Shown here in pieces: positions 1 through 8,596 of a stretch of 64,000 nucleotides of DNA. The translations under genes and the position numbers were made by a program. The stretch comes from DAOTVD01 sp034437075 (lineage in GTDB: Bacteria; Chloroflexota; Anaerolineae; Aggregatilineales; J027), in contig DAOTVD010000266.1 in NCBI GenBank assembly GCA_034437075.1, forward strand, positions 12,242 through 76,241, written 5' to 3'. Within the stretch, counting starts at the first letter, position 1. Each line of letters starts with the position of its first letter. The notes below the pieces were generated by a model, which worked only from the letters and a program-made list of their open reading frames with translations, searched no databases and was not told the DNA's origin.

Positions 1-2
1 CG

Positions 3-281
3 ATTGGCGAAATCCTGGGCGTGAGCATGTTTGCGTCGCTAGCCATGCTGATGCTGACGGTTGTTATCTTTCAGCAGCGCGGTTTGCCGCTGTGGACGGG
101 CTATTTCGGGCTCGTATCGGTGGTTATGCTGCTGGTGCCCGCTCTGGAGATTTTCGGCATCGACCCCGGCGTATTTTTGACCATCAGCGTAGCGGTCGTG
201 CAGTTCTGGTTCCTATTCGTGGGCGGCTATCTTCTGTTTGCGGGTCGCCGCGCCGAGAAACTGACCCCCGCCACAGCTTAA
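3..281 (+). CDS. C-terminal end of a multi-pass membrane protein (5' end outside window)
   Basis: The reading frame is already open at the left edge, so this is the 3' part of a longer gene. The visible 92 residues form about three hydrophobic segments (LAMLMLTVVIF, GYFGLVSVVMLLVPALEIF, FLTISVAVVQFWFLFVGGYLLF) and end in a short basic-polar cytoplasmic tail. The GTG at 21 is probably not the true start, because coding-like sequence continues upstream of it. The family is not recognisable from this fragment. The stop codon TAA (279-281) lies inside the left terminal repeat of a MITE-like element, so the last residues or the stop itself may come from the insertion. Confidence 0.6.
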   Translation: MGEILGVSMFASLAMLMLTVVIFQQRGLPLWTGYFGLVSVVMLLVPALEIFGIDPGVFLTISVAVVQFWFLFVGGYLLFAGRRAEKLTPATA

Positions 282-392
282 GGCTTTCCTAGAAAAATAA
301 TTACCCCTCCCCGAACTCGGGGAGGGAGTACTACATGTGCGAGTAAATTCCCTCTCATATTCGGGGAGAGCTAGAGAGGGGTAAAACAAAAG
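279..392 (+). repeat. MITE-like repeat, copy A (degenerate, right end missing)
   Basis: This copy begins TTAAGGCTTTCC and continues with the same A-rich and CCCCTCCCC modules as copies B, C and D, including the GGGGAGAGCTAGAGAGGGGTAA region. It is diverged and loses similarity after about 392, with no right terminal repeat before copy B starts at 410. It looks like an older, decayed insertion lying head-to-tail with copy B. Its first bases form the stop codon of the upstream gene. Confidence 0.7.
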
Positions 393-409
393 ATGCATCA
401 AATTGGGTC

Positions 410-591
410 TTAGGCTTTTCCAGAAAAATAATTACCCCTCCCCAGCCCCTCCCCGAATTCAGGGAGGGGCTATTATGCGCACGAGTAAGTTCTCCCCCCG
501 AATTCGGGGGGAGCTAGAGGGGGGTAAAATCAAGCCGGTATCCTTTTCGACAAAAGCAAGCGGCCTAGTTAAATACTTGGAAAAGCCTTAA
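410..591 (+). repeat. MITE-like repeat, copy B (complete)
   Basis: This ~182 bp element is nearly identical to copies at 10164-10345 and 42032-42214. The left end is TTAGGCTTTTCCAG and the right end is CTTGGAAAAGCCTTA. These are imperfect terminal inverted repeats with core GGCTTTTCC, bounded on both sides by a direct TTA. The interior holds two GC-rich palindromes centred on GAATTC-type loops (CCCCTCCCCGAATTC with AGGGAGGGGC, and a CCCCCCGAATTCGGGGGG block). It encodes no transposase. It resembles a miniature inverted-repeat transposable element that could also act as a hairpin transcript end. Confidence 0.85.
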
Positions 592-983
592 CAGACTTTT
601 TGGTTCTTTGGGTATATTGCACACAAGGCAGTTTGGGCAGGGGTTGACCTTATCTTGATCTTTTTTTGAGCCTCGGAGAGCCAAAAATTTTTGATGCATC
701 AGCCTTGCCCCCAAACCGAGATGTTCTATCCGATGTTTGGGCTGAATGTTAGAATGATTCACTGACGTTACGCACTCGCTTGGCATCCAAGGGGTTAAAA
801 ACCCCTTGTTAACTGATAGCGACCTTTCGTGATCTCTTAACAAGGGGCTTCAGCCCCTTGAAGAAAGCCGATTTTGATAAGGCTGCGTAAGGTCAGTGAT
901 GCAGTTCTCCGCGCTTCACTGGTTGAACGAGATACACAGCTTAGCGTGTTGCTTCCCAAAGCGCTTTATTTTTTCTGCGGAAT
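592..983. other. Non-coding spacer with nested hairpins
   Basis: No convincing gene was found here. The only long frames overlap the repeat and look non-coding. The stretch carries two strong hairpins at 788-808 and 841-860 (separate entry). No clear sigma70 promoter or ribosome binding site was identified for the ATPase gene that follows. Confidence 0.6.
788..860. repeat. Nested inverted repeats (two hairpins joined by an outer inverted repeat)
   Basis: The first hairpin pairs CAAGGGG (788-794) with CCCCTTG (802-808) around a TTAAAAA loop. The second pairs CAAGGGGCT (841-849) with AGCCCCTTG (852-860). In addition, CCCCTTGTTAA (802-812) is the inverted repeat of TTAACAAGGGG (837-847). The region can therefore fold either as two small hairpins or as one larger stem. 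Neither hairpin is followed by a T-run, so a simple terminator is unlikely. Confidence 0.75.
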
Positions 984-3314
984 GTGCGTCTTATGACATC
1001 CATGCAAGGCTTATCTTCTATTGAGGTTCAACAGCGTCGCCAAGCGGGGCAAATCAATGTCATCACCAGTTCGACCAGTCGTGGCTATTTTCGCATCCTT
1101 ACGGATAATGTTCTAAATTTTCCTAACATCGCCCTTATAACAATTGGCATCGCCTTGGTTATCCTTGGCCTGCCACAGGATGCTATTTCAACCGCTGGGT
1201 TGGTCATTTTCAATATTATTGTCGGCATTGTGCAAGAAGTCCGCACCAAACGCAAATTAGATCGTCTTGCGCTTCTCAATCGCCCTACCACGATTGTGCG
1301 GCGCGACGGAAACAACCTTGAAATTGATCCTGCTGAGATTGTTCAAGATGATTTAATCGTTATCGCTGCCGGCACACAACTGGTCTGCGATGGCACCTTA
1401 TTGACCCGTACACCGCTTGAAATGGATGAAGCCTTGCTGACAGGCGAATCGGATGCCATCAGCAAAGAAAAGGGGGATCAACTTTATGCCGGAACGGTTT
1501 GTTTGGCCGGTAGTGGTATGTATCAAGCAAGCCATATCGGCGAAAGCACTCGCGCCGCTAAGCTCACTGCTCGTGCGCGTCAATTTCGTACGGCGCGCAC
1601 GCCATTACAACAAGACATCCGCAAGATCATCACCGTTGTGGCCATGGCCACAACGATTATGGGCGCACTAAACTCGTTAACCTATTACGCCGCAGATTTC
1701 ACAACCTATATACAATCGCTGGCAGTCATTGTCGGCCTAATACCGCAGGGGCTTATTGTTCTGACCACCGTTTCTTATGGGTTAGGCGCGGTGCGGATGG
1801 CGAGGCGAAGTGTGCTTGCCCAACAAATGAACGCTATTGAGTCGATGAGCAACATTGATGTGTTGTGCACGGACAAAACAGGTACGCTCACCACCAATCA
1901 ACTGGCTGTGTTTGATATTCAAGCCCAGAACAGCGACCGCGCAGCTTTTGAGGTGGCCCTTGGCACATTTGCCGCCAGTATCAGCAGCAGCAACCGCACA
2001 AATGATGCTTTGCGAAGTGCATTTCCCGCCAATGGAAAGAAGCCACTCGCGGAAGTACCCTTCACATCTGACCGAAAATGGAGTGGCATTCTGTTAGACG
2101 ACGGTGCATATATTCTCGCAGCGCCAGAAGTTATCAAGGCCCCCTTGCCAAGCACTATCGAACAATGGATGCAAGACGGTCTACGTGTAGTCGTTTTGGG
2201 GATTGCATACCATGCCCAAGCGCTACAAACCTTGCCAGACGACATCACGCCGCTTGGGTTTATCGCGTTGCGAGACGAATTGCGCCCAGATGTTGCCCCA
2301 ACCTTACAAGACTTTCGCCAGGCAGGCGTTATGCTAAAAATTCTAAGCGGCGATAATCCGCAATCGGTATACGCCTTGGCGACCAAGGCAGGCTTTCCAA
2401 AAGGGCACAAAGTCATCAGTGGCTATGATCTTGATGCCATCAGTGATGATGCAATATTTCAGCAAGTCGTTGAAGAAACAGCTATTTTTGGGCGAATTAC
2501 CCCCCATCAAAAAGAACGGATTATCCAAGCGCTGCAAGCAAATGGCCATTACGTAGCGATGGTTGGGGATGGTGTCAACGATGTTGTTGCGCTCAAACAG
2601 GCTGACCTGAGCATTGCCCTGCAAAGTGGTGCGACGGCAGCGCGTAGTATTGCCGATATTGTTCTTTTGGGAGATGACTTTCAGACATTGCCCAGCATTT
2701 TGGTGGAAGGGCAACGTATTCTAAATGGCATGTTCGACACGATGCGCTTATTGCTCAGCCGCACATTGTATACAAGCCTGCTGATTCTTGGGGTATGGCT
2801 GCTACAATTACCTTTTCCCTTTTTGCCGCGTCATGATGTATTGATTTCTTTTATCAATGCAGGGTTGCCACCCATCATCTTGGCTTTGTATGCTGTTGGG
2901 GGTGTATCTACGCACAATCGCATTTCCACCTTGGCGCGCTTCATACTACCAACCGCGCTGGCAGTTACATTATTTGCTCTGCCAATCTATGCCCTGTCCT
3001 ATCACATTGAGAATGATCTCTTATATGCCCGTAGTACATTAGTGACCTTTTTGACCATGGTGGGTATCTTGTTGATCGCATTCTTAGATGCGCCGCTGGG
3101 TAACCCTAAACAACGCCGCCACAACCTAGGCAGGGCTATGCTGGCGAGTGCAACCTTGATGATTCTTATCCTGGTGTGGCAGCCTATGCGCGACTTTTTC
3201 GCCTTAACCATTCTCCCTGCGCCGACCTATGGGCTTCTCTTTGGGTTGGCTGTGCTCTGGGGCATCTGCTTGTATAGTGTAAAACCCCTGTTCAAGCCTG
3301 GGCATTCTCCTTAA
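984..3314 (+). CDS. CtpE-like cation-translocating P-type ATPase
   Basis: This 776-residue protein probably couples ATP hydrolysis to cation export across the cytoplasmic membrane. Visible motifs are the actuator-domain TGES (153-156), the phosphorylation motif DKTGTLT with Asp297, the hinge GDGVND near 530, and about ten membrane segments. Overall resemblance, including the QEVRxKRxLDxLALLN stretch after the second segment, is to the mycobacterial CtpE/calcium-type group, known in that family to act on Ca2+. The usual intramembrane PEGL motif reads PQGL (Pro254-Gln255) here, which could alter ion specificity. Start is GTG 984 or, equally likely, ATG 993; no good Shine-Dalgarno is visible. 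The next gene follows after a few bases. The transported ion is inferred, not shown. Confidence 0.85.
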   Translation: MRLMTSMQGLSSIEVQQRRQAGQINVITSSTSRGYFRILTDNVLNFPNIALITIGIALVILGLPQDAISTAGLVIFNIIVGIVQEVRTKRKLDRLALLNRPTTIVRRDGNNLEIDPAEIVQDDLIVIAAGTQLVCDGTLLTRTPLEMDEALLTGESDAISKEKGDQLYAGTVCLAGSGMYQASHIGESTRAAKLTARARQFRTARTPLQQDIRKIITVVAMATTIMGALNSLTYYAADFTTYIQSLAVIVGLIPQGLIVLTTVSYGLGAVRMARRSVLAQQMNAIESMSNIDVLCTDKTGTLTTNQLAVFDIQAQNSDRAAFEVALGTFAASISSSNRTNDALRSAFPANGKKPLAEVPFTSDRKWSGILLDDGAYILAAPEVIKAPLPSTIEQWMQDGLRVVVLGIAYHAQALQTLPDDITPLGFIALRDELRPDVAPTLQDFRQAGVMLKILSGDNPQSVYALATKAGFPKGHKVISGYDLDAISDDAIFQQVVEETAIFGRITPHQKERIIQALQANGHYVAMVGDGVNDVVALKQADLSIALQSGATAARSIADIVLLGDDFQTLPSILVEGQRILNGMFDTMRLLLSRTLYTSLLILGVWLLQLPFPFLPRHDVLISFINAGLPPIILALYAVGGVSTHNRISTLARFILPTALAVTLFALPIYALSYHIENDLLYARSTLVTFLTMVGILLIAFLDAPLGNPKQRRHNLGRAMLASATLMILILVWQPMRDFFALTILPAPTYGLLFGLAVLWGICLYSVKPLFKPGHSP

Positions 3315-3347
3315 AATCAGGTGCACACCTATGCAGGAGACAATACC

Positions 3348-4061
3348 TTGACAGCCACCTCAGTTTCTCGCGCTCGGCAGCTTGCAGCATGGCTCGTACA
3401 TCTCTATACCATTAGTGGCGGTCTGGTTGCTACCTGGGGGTTTATTGAAGCGCTCGATGGTGATATCCGCATTGGTTTTCTGCTCATCATCCTTAGCCGT
3501 TTGATTGACGCGACAGATGGTTTATTAGCCCGCGCCGTTGATGTTCGCACAGCCTTGCCCAACTTCAATGGCAGTAATGTCGATAACCTCATCGACATTT
3601 ATACGTATATGTGGATACCCGTTGTTCTGATGTGGTCAGAAAATGTCTTGCCCAGTAATTTATGGCTGGCCGCGCCAATTATGGGCACCCTTTATGTCTA
3701 TGGCCAAGAAAATATGAAAAGCGACGATTACTTCTTTGTGGGTTTTCCGGCCTTGTGGGGTACGGTGCTCATCTATATGGTCTATCTGGAGCCATCATCG
3801 CTTGTCGCTGTTTTATGTGTGCTTATCCCCTCTATTTTGAGCTTCATTCCATTTAAATATCTGTATTTCACACAAAATCGGTTCTTACGCATACCGGGCT
3901 ACATTTTATCTGGGCTTTGGGTTTTGCTATGGCTTTATATCTTGCTAAACCCGCCCGTTGATACCACCTTAGTTTGGCTCAGTCTTTTCTATCCGGTGTT
4001 TTATATGGCCGGTAGCTTATTGGCCACGTACAAGTTCCGTGTTGTGTCTTTTTTGGCTTGA
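3348..4061 (+). CDS. CDP-alcohol phosphatidyltransferase, phosphatidylcholine-synthase-like
   Basis: This integral membrane enzyme has about seven to eight hydrophobic segments. It contains the CDP-alcohol phosphotransferase signature DATDGLLAR followed about 17 residues later by GSNVDNLID, matching D-x2-D-G-x2-A-R...G-x3-D-x3-D. The long spacing between the halves and the ~240-residue length resemble bacterial phosphatidylcholine synthases, which join CDP-diacylglycerol and choline. The headgroup is inferred and another alcohol is possible. Start: a frame also opens at GTG 3321, but TTG 3348 is preceded at good spacing by AGGAGA (3335-3340) and is preferred. It is likely cotranscribed with the ATPase, whose stop is at 3314. 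Confidence 0.75.
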   Translation: MTATSVSRARQLAAWLVHLYTISGGLVATWGFIEALDGDIRIGFLLIILSRLIDATDGLLARAVDVRTALPNFNGSNVDNLIDIYTYMWIPVVLMWSENVLPSNLWLAAPIMGTLYVYGQENMKSDDYFFVGFPALWGTVLIYMVYLEPSSLVAVLCVLIPSILSFIPFKYLYFTQNRFLRIPGYILSGLWVLLWLYILLNPPVDTTLVWLSLFYPVFYMAGSLLATYKFRVVSFLA

Positions 4062-4249
4062 ATACGCTATGTATAGTGGCCACATTCGGGATGCAATCGC
4101 AGTCCCGCGCCACGTCCGACCTATGCAAGGATGAGGATACCCTATTTAGGAAAAATTTTTTACAATATAGTCAGCAAGGTGCACTTATGTCCCAAACACG
4201 GGACGACCATCCATAACCGTGGGTGTATTTGGGGAGAAGATTATTTGCG

Positions 4250-5494
4250 ATGTGGCGCGTTTGGGTAATTTTACTCATTGGGGCTGGGGTAAGTTTATTG
4301 GTTGCCCTGGTCACTTACCAGCAAGAACGCACAGAACCGATCCAGGTTGGGGTGTTGCATTCACTCTCAGGCACAATGGCCCTCAGCGAAAGCTCGGTTG
4401 TTGATGCCAGCTTGCTGGCTATTGAGGAAATCAATGCCAATGGGGGTGTGTTAGGCCGCCCACTGGAAGCTGTGGTCGTAGATGGCCAGTCGGATTGGGC
4501 TTTGTTCGCCAGCGAGGCCGAGCGTCTGATTACCGAAGAAGATGTGGCCGTTATTTTTGGTTGTTGGACGTCTGCCTGCCGCAAAACCGTTTTGCCTGTG
4601 TTTGAACAAACCAATCATCTGTTGATCTACCCCGTTCAATACGAAGGGCTAGAGCAATCCCCCAACATTATCTACACAGGCGCGGCCCCCAACCAGCAGA
4701 TCACCCCGGCGGTTAACTGGGCGTTGGATAACCTGGGGACCCGCTTCTTTTTAGTGGGGTCAGATTATGTTTTCCCCCACACCGCTAACGCGATCATCCA
4801 AGACCAGGTGCGCTCTTTGCAAGGGCAGATTGTGGGTGAAGCTTATATCCTGTTAGGCAGTGCCGCAGTGGAAGACGTCGTGGCCGAGATTGTGGCGACT
4901 CAGCCGGATGTTATTCTGAATACCATCAATGGCGATACCAACGTGGCGTTTTTTCGGGCCTTGCGCCAAGCGGGCATTACACCTCAGGATATCCCGACGA
5001 TCTCCTTCAGCATAGCCGAACCAGAGCTACAAACGCTAGAATTGCAAGACATGGCCGGGGATTATGCCGCCTGGAACTACTTTCAGAGCCTGGACAGCCC
5101 GCAAAATCGGCGCTTTGTCGCGGCCTTTCAGGCGCGTTATGGCGCCGAGCGCGTCATCAGCGACCCCATGGAGGCGGCTTATTTTGGGGTTCATCTGTGG
5201 GCGCAGGCAGTGGAAGCCAGCGGTACAACGCAGGTCGAGCAGGTACGGCGGGCGATGTTGGCCCAAAGCTTTGATGCCCCCCAGGGGATTGTCTATGTCG
5301 ATCCGCAAACCCAACACACCTGGAGGACGGTCCGCATTGGGCAGATTCGCCCCGACGGACAGTTCGACATCGTGTGGAGTTCCGAAACACCCGTGCGCCC
5401 AGTCCCTTACCCCGCCTACCGCACCCGTCCAGAGTGGGAAACTTTTCTGGATGCGCTGTTTGTGCAATGGAACCGCAACTGGGCCAATGAATAA
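4250..5494 (+). CDS. UrtA/amide-type periplasmic binding protein, membrane-anchored
   Basis: This extracytoplasmic solute-binding protein belongs to the branched-chain amino acid/urea/short-chain amide family (Leu/Ile/Val-binding fold). It begins with one N-terminal hydrophobic segment (VWVILLIGAGVSLLVALV) without an obvious lipobox cysteine, so it may stay anchored. Characteristic stretches are IQVGVLHSLSGTMA, INANGGVLGRPLE, FGCWTSACRKTVLPVFE and YTGAAPNQQ, the last being typical of urea and amide binders such as UrtA and FmdD. No ABC permease or ATPase follows. Instead two histidine kinase genes do, 16 bp downstream, so a role in ligand sensing is inferred. ATG 4250 follows a GGGGAGAAG ribosome site; GTG 4223 is an alternative. 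Confidence 0.85.
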   Translation: MWRVWVILLIGAGVSLLVALVTYQQERTEPIQVGVLHSLSGTMALSESSVVDASLLAIEEINANGGVLGRPLEAVVVDGQSDWALFASEAERLITEEDVAVIFGCWTSACRKTVLPVFEQTNHLLIYPVQYEGLEQSPNIIYTGAAPNQQITPAVNWALDNLGTRFFLVGSDYVFPHTANAIIQDQVRSLQGQIVGEAYILLGSAAVEDVVAEIVATQPDVILNTINGDTNVAFFRALRQAGITPQDIPTISFSIAEPELQTLELQDMAGDYAAWNYFQSLDSPQNRRFVAAFQARYGAERVISDPMEAAYFGVHLWAQAVEASGTTQVEQVRRAMLAQSFDAPQGIVYVDPQTQHTWRTVRIGQIRPDGQFDIVWSSETPVRPVPYPAYRTRPEWETFLDALFVQWNRNWANE

Positions 5495-5510
5495 AGGGGA
5501 CGCACCTTAA

Positions 5511-8500
5511 ATGCTCGCTCGGCTGACGTCTCGTATTGCGTATCGTTTGTTGCTCTGGTTTTTGCTTTTGGCCTTGGTGCCGCTGTTTTTTGTCACCACC
5601 TTACTTTTTGGTCTTTCGCAGCGTGCGCAGGAACAGCTGGTAACCGATAACCTGACCGCCATTGCCAACAGTAAAGTACAGCAGATTGAAACCTACGTGC
5701 TAGAACGCCAGCGGGATGTCAGTAGCTTGGCTTTGCTGCCCGATGTGGCGGAGGCGACCATTACGCTAAACAGCTTGGCCCGCGAAGCCGATACTACCAG
5801 CGCTGCCTACGCGGAAACCACGGCTGTGCTGGATGCTTTGCTGCTGTACTATCAGCAACAGATTGGTTATGAGAACGTGCTGTTGTTCTCGGATGATGAC
5901 GTGTTACTGTTCTCGCTGCGGCCCTCGCCCCAATTGGGCCAGCGCTACAGCGATTTTCCCCAAGCCAACCCCGAACTGCTGCGCGCGCTGGAAAACGCCC
6001 GCACCCTGCTGGAAACCGACCTTTCTAACTTCACCGAAACCATCGACGGCGACCCGGTGGCTTATATCGCCGCTCCGATTCTGACCGAGGGCGTGGTGGT
6101 CGGCGTGGTGGTGATTGAGATCAACCAGGATGAACTTTTTCAGGTGGTGACGGAGCGCACCAGCCTGGGCGAAACAGGCGAAACGCTGGTGGGCTTGCAA
6201 GTCGGGGAGCAATTGCTCGTCACCGCGCCGCTCTACCACGAACCCGACGCGGCCTTCCAAAAAACGCTGGCGCTAGATTCCCCAACCGCCTTTGCCCTGG
6301 CGCAGGCCGTCCGGGGGATTCAAGGCCAGGGCGAAACCGAAGATTATCGCCAACAACCCGTAGTGGCCGCCTGGCGCTACCTACCCTCGTTGCGCTGGGG
6401 CATGGTGGTAAAGCTAGATCAAAACGAAGCCTATGCTGCCTTGGACGACCAACGCCGCATAACGTTCGGGCTAGGCGCCTTGACCCTGTTGGTGGTGGTG
6501 CTGGCGACGGTGACGGTCGCGCGTACGTTCTCCAAACCCATCACCAGCCTCAGCGAGGCGGTGTTGGCCTTTCGTCAGGGCCACTTGGGGGCGCGGGCCA
6601 ACCTGCGCCAACGCGATGAGATCGGGCTATTGGGAGAGAGCTTTAACCAGATGGCCGACCAGATCGCCAACCAGGTGCAAACCCTGGAAGCCGAAGTGGC
6701 CGCCCGCACCGAAGCCTTGCAAGTGAGCAATCACCAGCTTAGCACTATCGCGGCAGTTTCGCAGGAGGTGTCTCGGTTGAGCGACCCGCAAGACCTGTTG
6801 CCGCTTATCGCCACGACCGTGCAGCGCCAGTTTGGCTTTCAGCAGGTGGTCATCTATCGTGCTGAGGGCGACCAATTGCATTTAGCAGCAATGGCGGGCC
6901 CGTCCACACCCGCAGATTCGGACCAAAGTATTGGGCTGGATGCGCCCGGATTTATTGCGGATGCGGCCCGCGCGCGGCAGCATCAATTACGGCACAGCGA
7001 CACTACCGCCGAGCTAGTGCTGCCTCTGGTGAGAGAAGATACGCTGTTAGGGATTTTGCATATTTTAACGCAGCATTCCGGCGAATTGACCGAAGAAACC
7101 GTCCCCAACTTTCGGGTTATGGCGCAACAACTGACGGCGGCTTTGGTAAATGCGCAGCTTTACCAACAAACACAAGCCTACGCCGAAGACATGGCCCAGG
7201 CTCGCCAGGCTGCCGACGAAGCCAACCGCGCCAAGAGCACCTTTTTATCCAACATGAGCCACGAATTGCGCACCCCGTTGAATGCCATCATCGGTTTTAG
7301 CCAGGTGATGCAACGCGACAACGTCCTAACCCGCACCCAAACCGAACACCTGGATATCATCTTGCGCAGTGGGGAGCACCTGCTGAGCTTGATTAATGAT
7401 GTGCTGGAAATGTCGAAGATCGAAGCCGGGCGCACGACGCTCAACGAATCGGCCTTTGATTTGCATTTGTTGTTGCAGAATATTGCTGAGATATTTCGCA
7501 TCCAGGCCGAAGCCCAAACGCTGCAATGGATCTGCGACTACAACACCGACCATCTGCCCCAGTATGTGTGGTCCGATGAGGGCAAGCTGCGCCAGATTCT
7601 CATTAATCTGGTGGGCAATGCTTTCAAGTTTACCCAAGAGGGCGGCGTTACCCTGCGTCTGGCCTATCAACCCGAGGGGCACCTATTGATGGCGGAGGTA
7701 GAAGACACGGGCTCTGGCATCGGGGCCGAAGAAATCAAATACTTATTTGAGCCCTTTATGCAGACTACCAGCGGGCGCAAATCGCAAGAGGGTACGGGGC
7801 TGGGCCTAGCCATCAGTCGCCAGTTCGTGCAACTGATGGGCGGGGATATTCAGGTTAACAGCCAGCCCGGCGTCGGCACGCTCTTTAAGTTCTCGGTCGT
7901 CGTGCGCGAAGGCCAGGCCCAAGATGTAAAAACCGAACACAAGCGGCGCGTAAAAGCCCTGAAAACCAACCAGACCTACAAAATGCTGGTGGTGGATGAC
8001 CGCGCCGATAATCGCCGTCTACTACGCGAGTGGCTCTCCTCCGTTGGTCTGGCTGTGCAAGAAGCCGAAAACGGCCAAGAGGCGATTGAAATGTGGGAGA
8101 CCTGGTCGCCCCATATGATCTGGATGGATATGCGCATGCCCGTGATGGATGGTTACGAAGCCACGCGCCGGATCAAGCAAACAACCCATGGCATGGCAAC
8201 GGTGATTATTGCCTTTACCGCCAGCGCTTTTGAGCACGAACAAAATATTGTGCTATCGGCGGGGTGTGATGACTTCGTGCGTAAGCCCGCGCGGGAATCA
8301 GAAATTTTTGAGATGATCGCCAAACACCTGGGCGTTGAGCTAATTTATGAAGAAGAACCCGCCCCCACCCCCGCTGACACGCCGCTGAACGACGCCACTA
8401 TTATGGCTCAACTACAACAGCTATCCCCCGGCCTGCGCGCGGCTTTGCTAGAAGCCGCCGAAAGTATCGACACCGCCGAAACTGCGCGGTTAATTCAACA

Positions 8501-8585
8501 AATCGATGATCCCGCGCTAGCCCACGCCCTGACGGACGCAGCAGAAAACTTTCGTTTCGACCTGCTGCAAACCTGGTTATCTTGA
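5511..8585 (+). CDS. Hybrid sensor histidine kinase (extracytoplasmic sensor-HAMP-GAF-HisKA-HATPase-REC)
   Basis: The 1024 residues show, in order: TM1 (about 12-35), a ~280-residue extracytoplasmic sensor of dCACHE-like size, TM2 (about 320-342), HAMP (about 343-395), GAF (about 415-545), HisKA with SHELRTPLN and His584, and an HATPase domain. The HATPase domain has its N-box (INLVGNAFKF), DTGSGIG and GTGLGLA. A receiver domain follows with Asp873 in WMDMRMPVMDG. The ~60 C-terminal residues resemble the tail of hybrid kinases but have no histidine, so a functional Hpt is unlikely. AAAGGGGA precedes ATG 5511 closely. It lies between the amide-type binding protein and a second kinase; the natural inference is that the liganded binding protein contacts the sensor domain. 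Confidence 0.92.
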   Translation: MLARLTSRIAYRLLLWFLLLALVPLFFVTTLLFGLSQRAQEQLVTDNLTAIANSKVQQIETYVLERQRDVSSLALLPDVAEATITLNSLAREADTTSAAYAETTAVLDALLLYYQQQIGYENVLLFSDDDVLLFSLRPSPQLGQRYSDFPQANPELLRALENARTLLETDLSNFTETIDGDPVAYIAAPILTEGVVVGVVVIEINQDELFQVVTERTSLGETGETLVGLQVGEQLLVTAPLYHEPDAAFQKTLALDSPTAFALAQAVRGIQGQGETEDYRQQPVVAAWRYLPSLRWGMVVKLDQNEAYAALDDQRRITFGLGALTLLVVVLATVTVARTFSKPITSLSEAVLAFRQGHLGARANLRQRDEIGLLGESFNQMADQIANQVQTLEAEVAARTEALQVSNHQLSTIAAVSQEVSRLSDPQDLLPLIATTVQRQFGFQQVVIYRAEGDQLHLAAMAGPSTPADSDQSIGLDAPGFIADAARARQHQLRHSDTTAELVLPLVREDTLLGILHILTQHSGELTEETVPNFRVMAQQLTAALVNAQLYQQTQAYAEDMAQARQAADEANRAKSTFLSNMSHELRTPLNAIIGFSQVMQRDNVLTRTQTEHLDIILRSGEHLLSLINDVLEMSKIEAGRTTLNESAFDLHLLLQNIAEIFRIQAEAQTLQWICDYNTDHLPQYVWSDEGKLRQILINLVGNAFKFTQEGGVTLRLAYQPEGHLLMAEVEDTGSGIGAEEIKYLFEPFMQTTSGRKSQEGTGLGLAISRQFVQLMGGDIQVNSQPGVGTLFKFSVVVREGQAQDVKTEHKRRVKALKTNQTYKMLVVDDRADNRRLLREWLSSVGLAVQEAENGQEAIEMWETWSPHMIWMDMRMPVMDGYEATRRIKQTTHGMATVIIAFTASAFEHEQNIVLSAGCDDFVRKPARESEIFEMIAKHLGVELIYEEEPAPTPADTPLNDATIMAQLQQLSPGLRAALLEAAESIDTAETARLIQQIDDPALAHALTDAAENFRFDLLQTWLS

Positions 8586-8596
8586 TAGAGAGAACA

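Noticed and set aside
403..591. A 62-codon frame inside the MITE copy, repeated in copy C
   Set aside because: It runs through the palindromes and appears only because the repeat is conserved at DNA level. It has no ribosome site and a low-complexity proline/glycine-rich product.
565..843. A 92-codon minus-strand frame in the spacer
   Set aside because: It crosses the MITE end and the nested hairpins, has no ribosome site, and its product shows no protein-like pattern.
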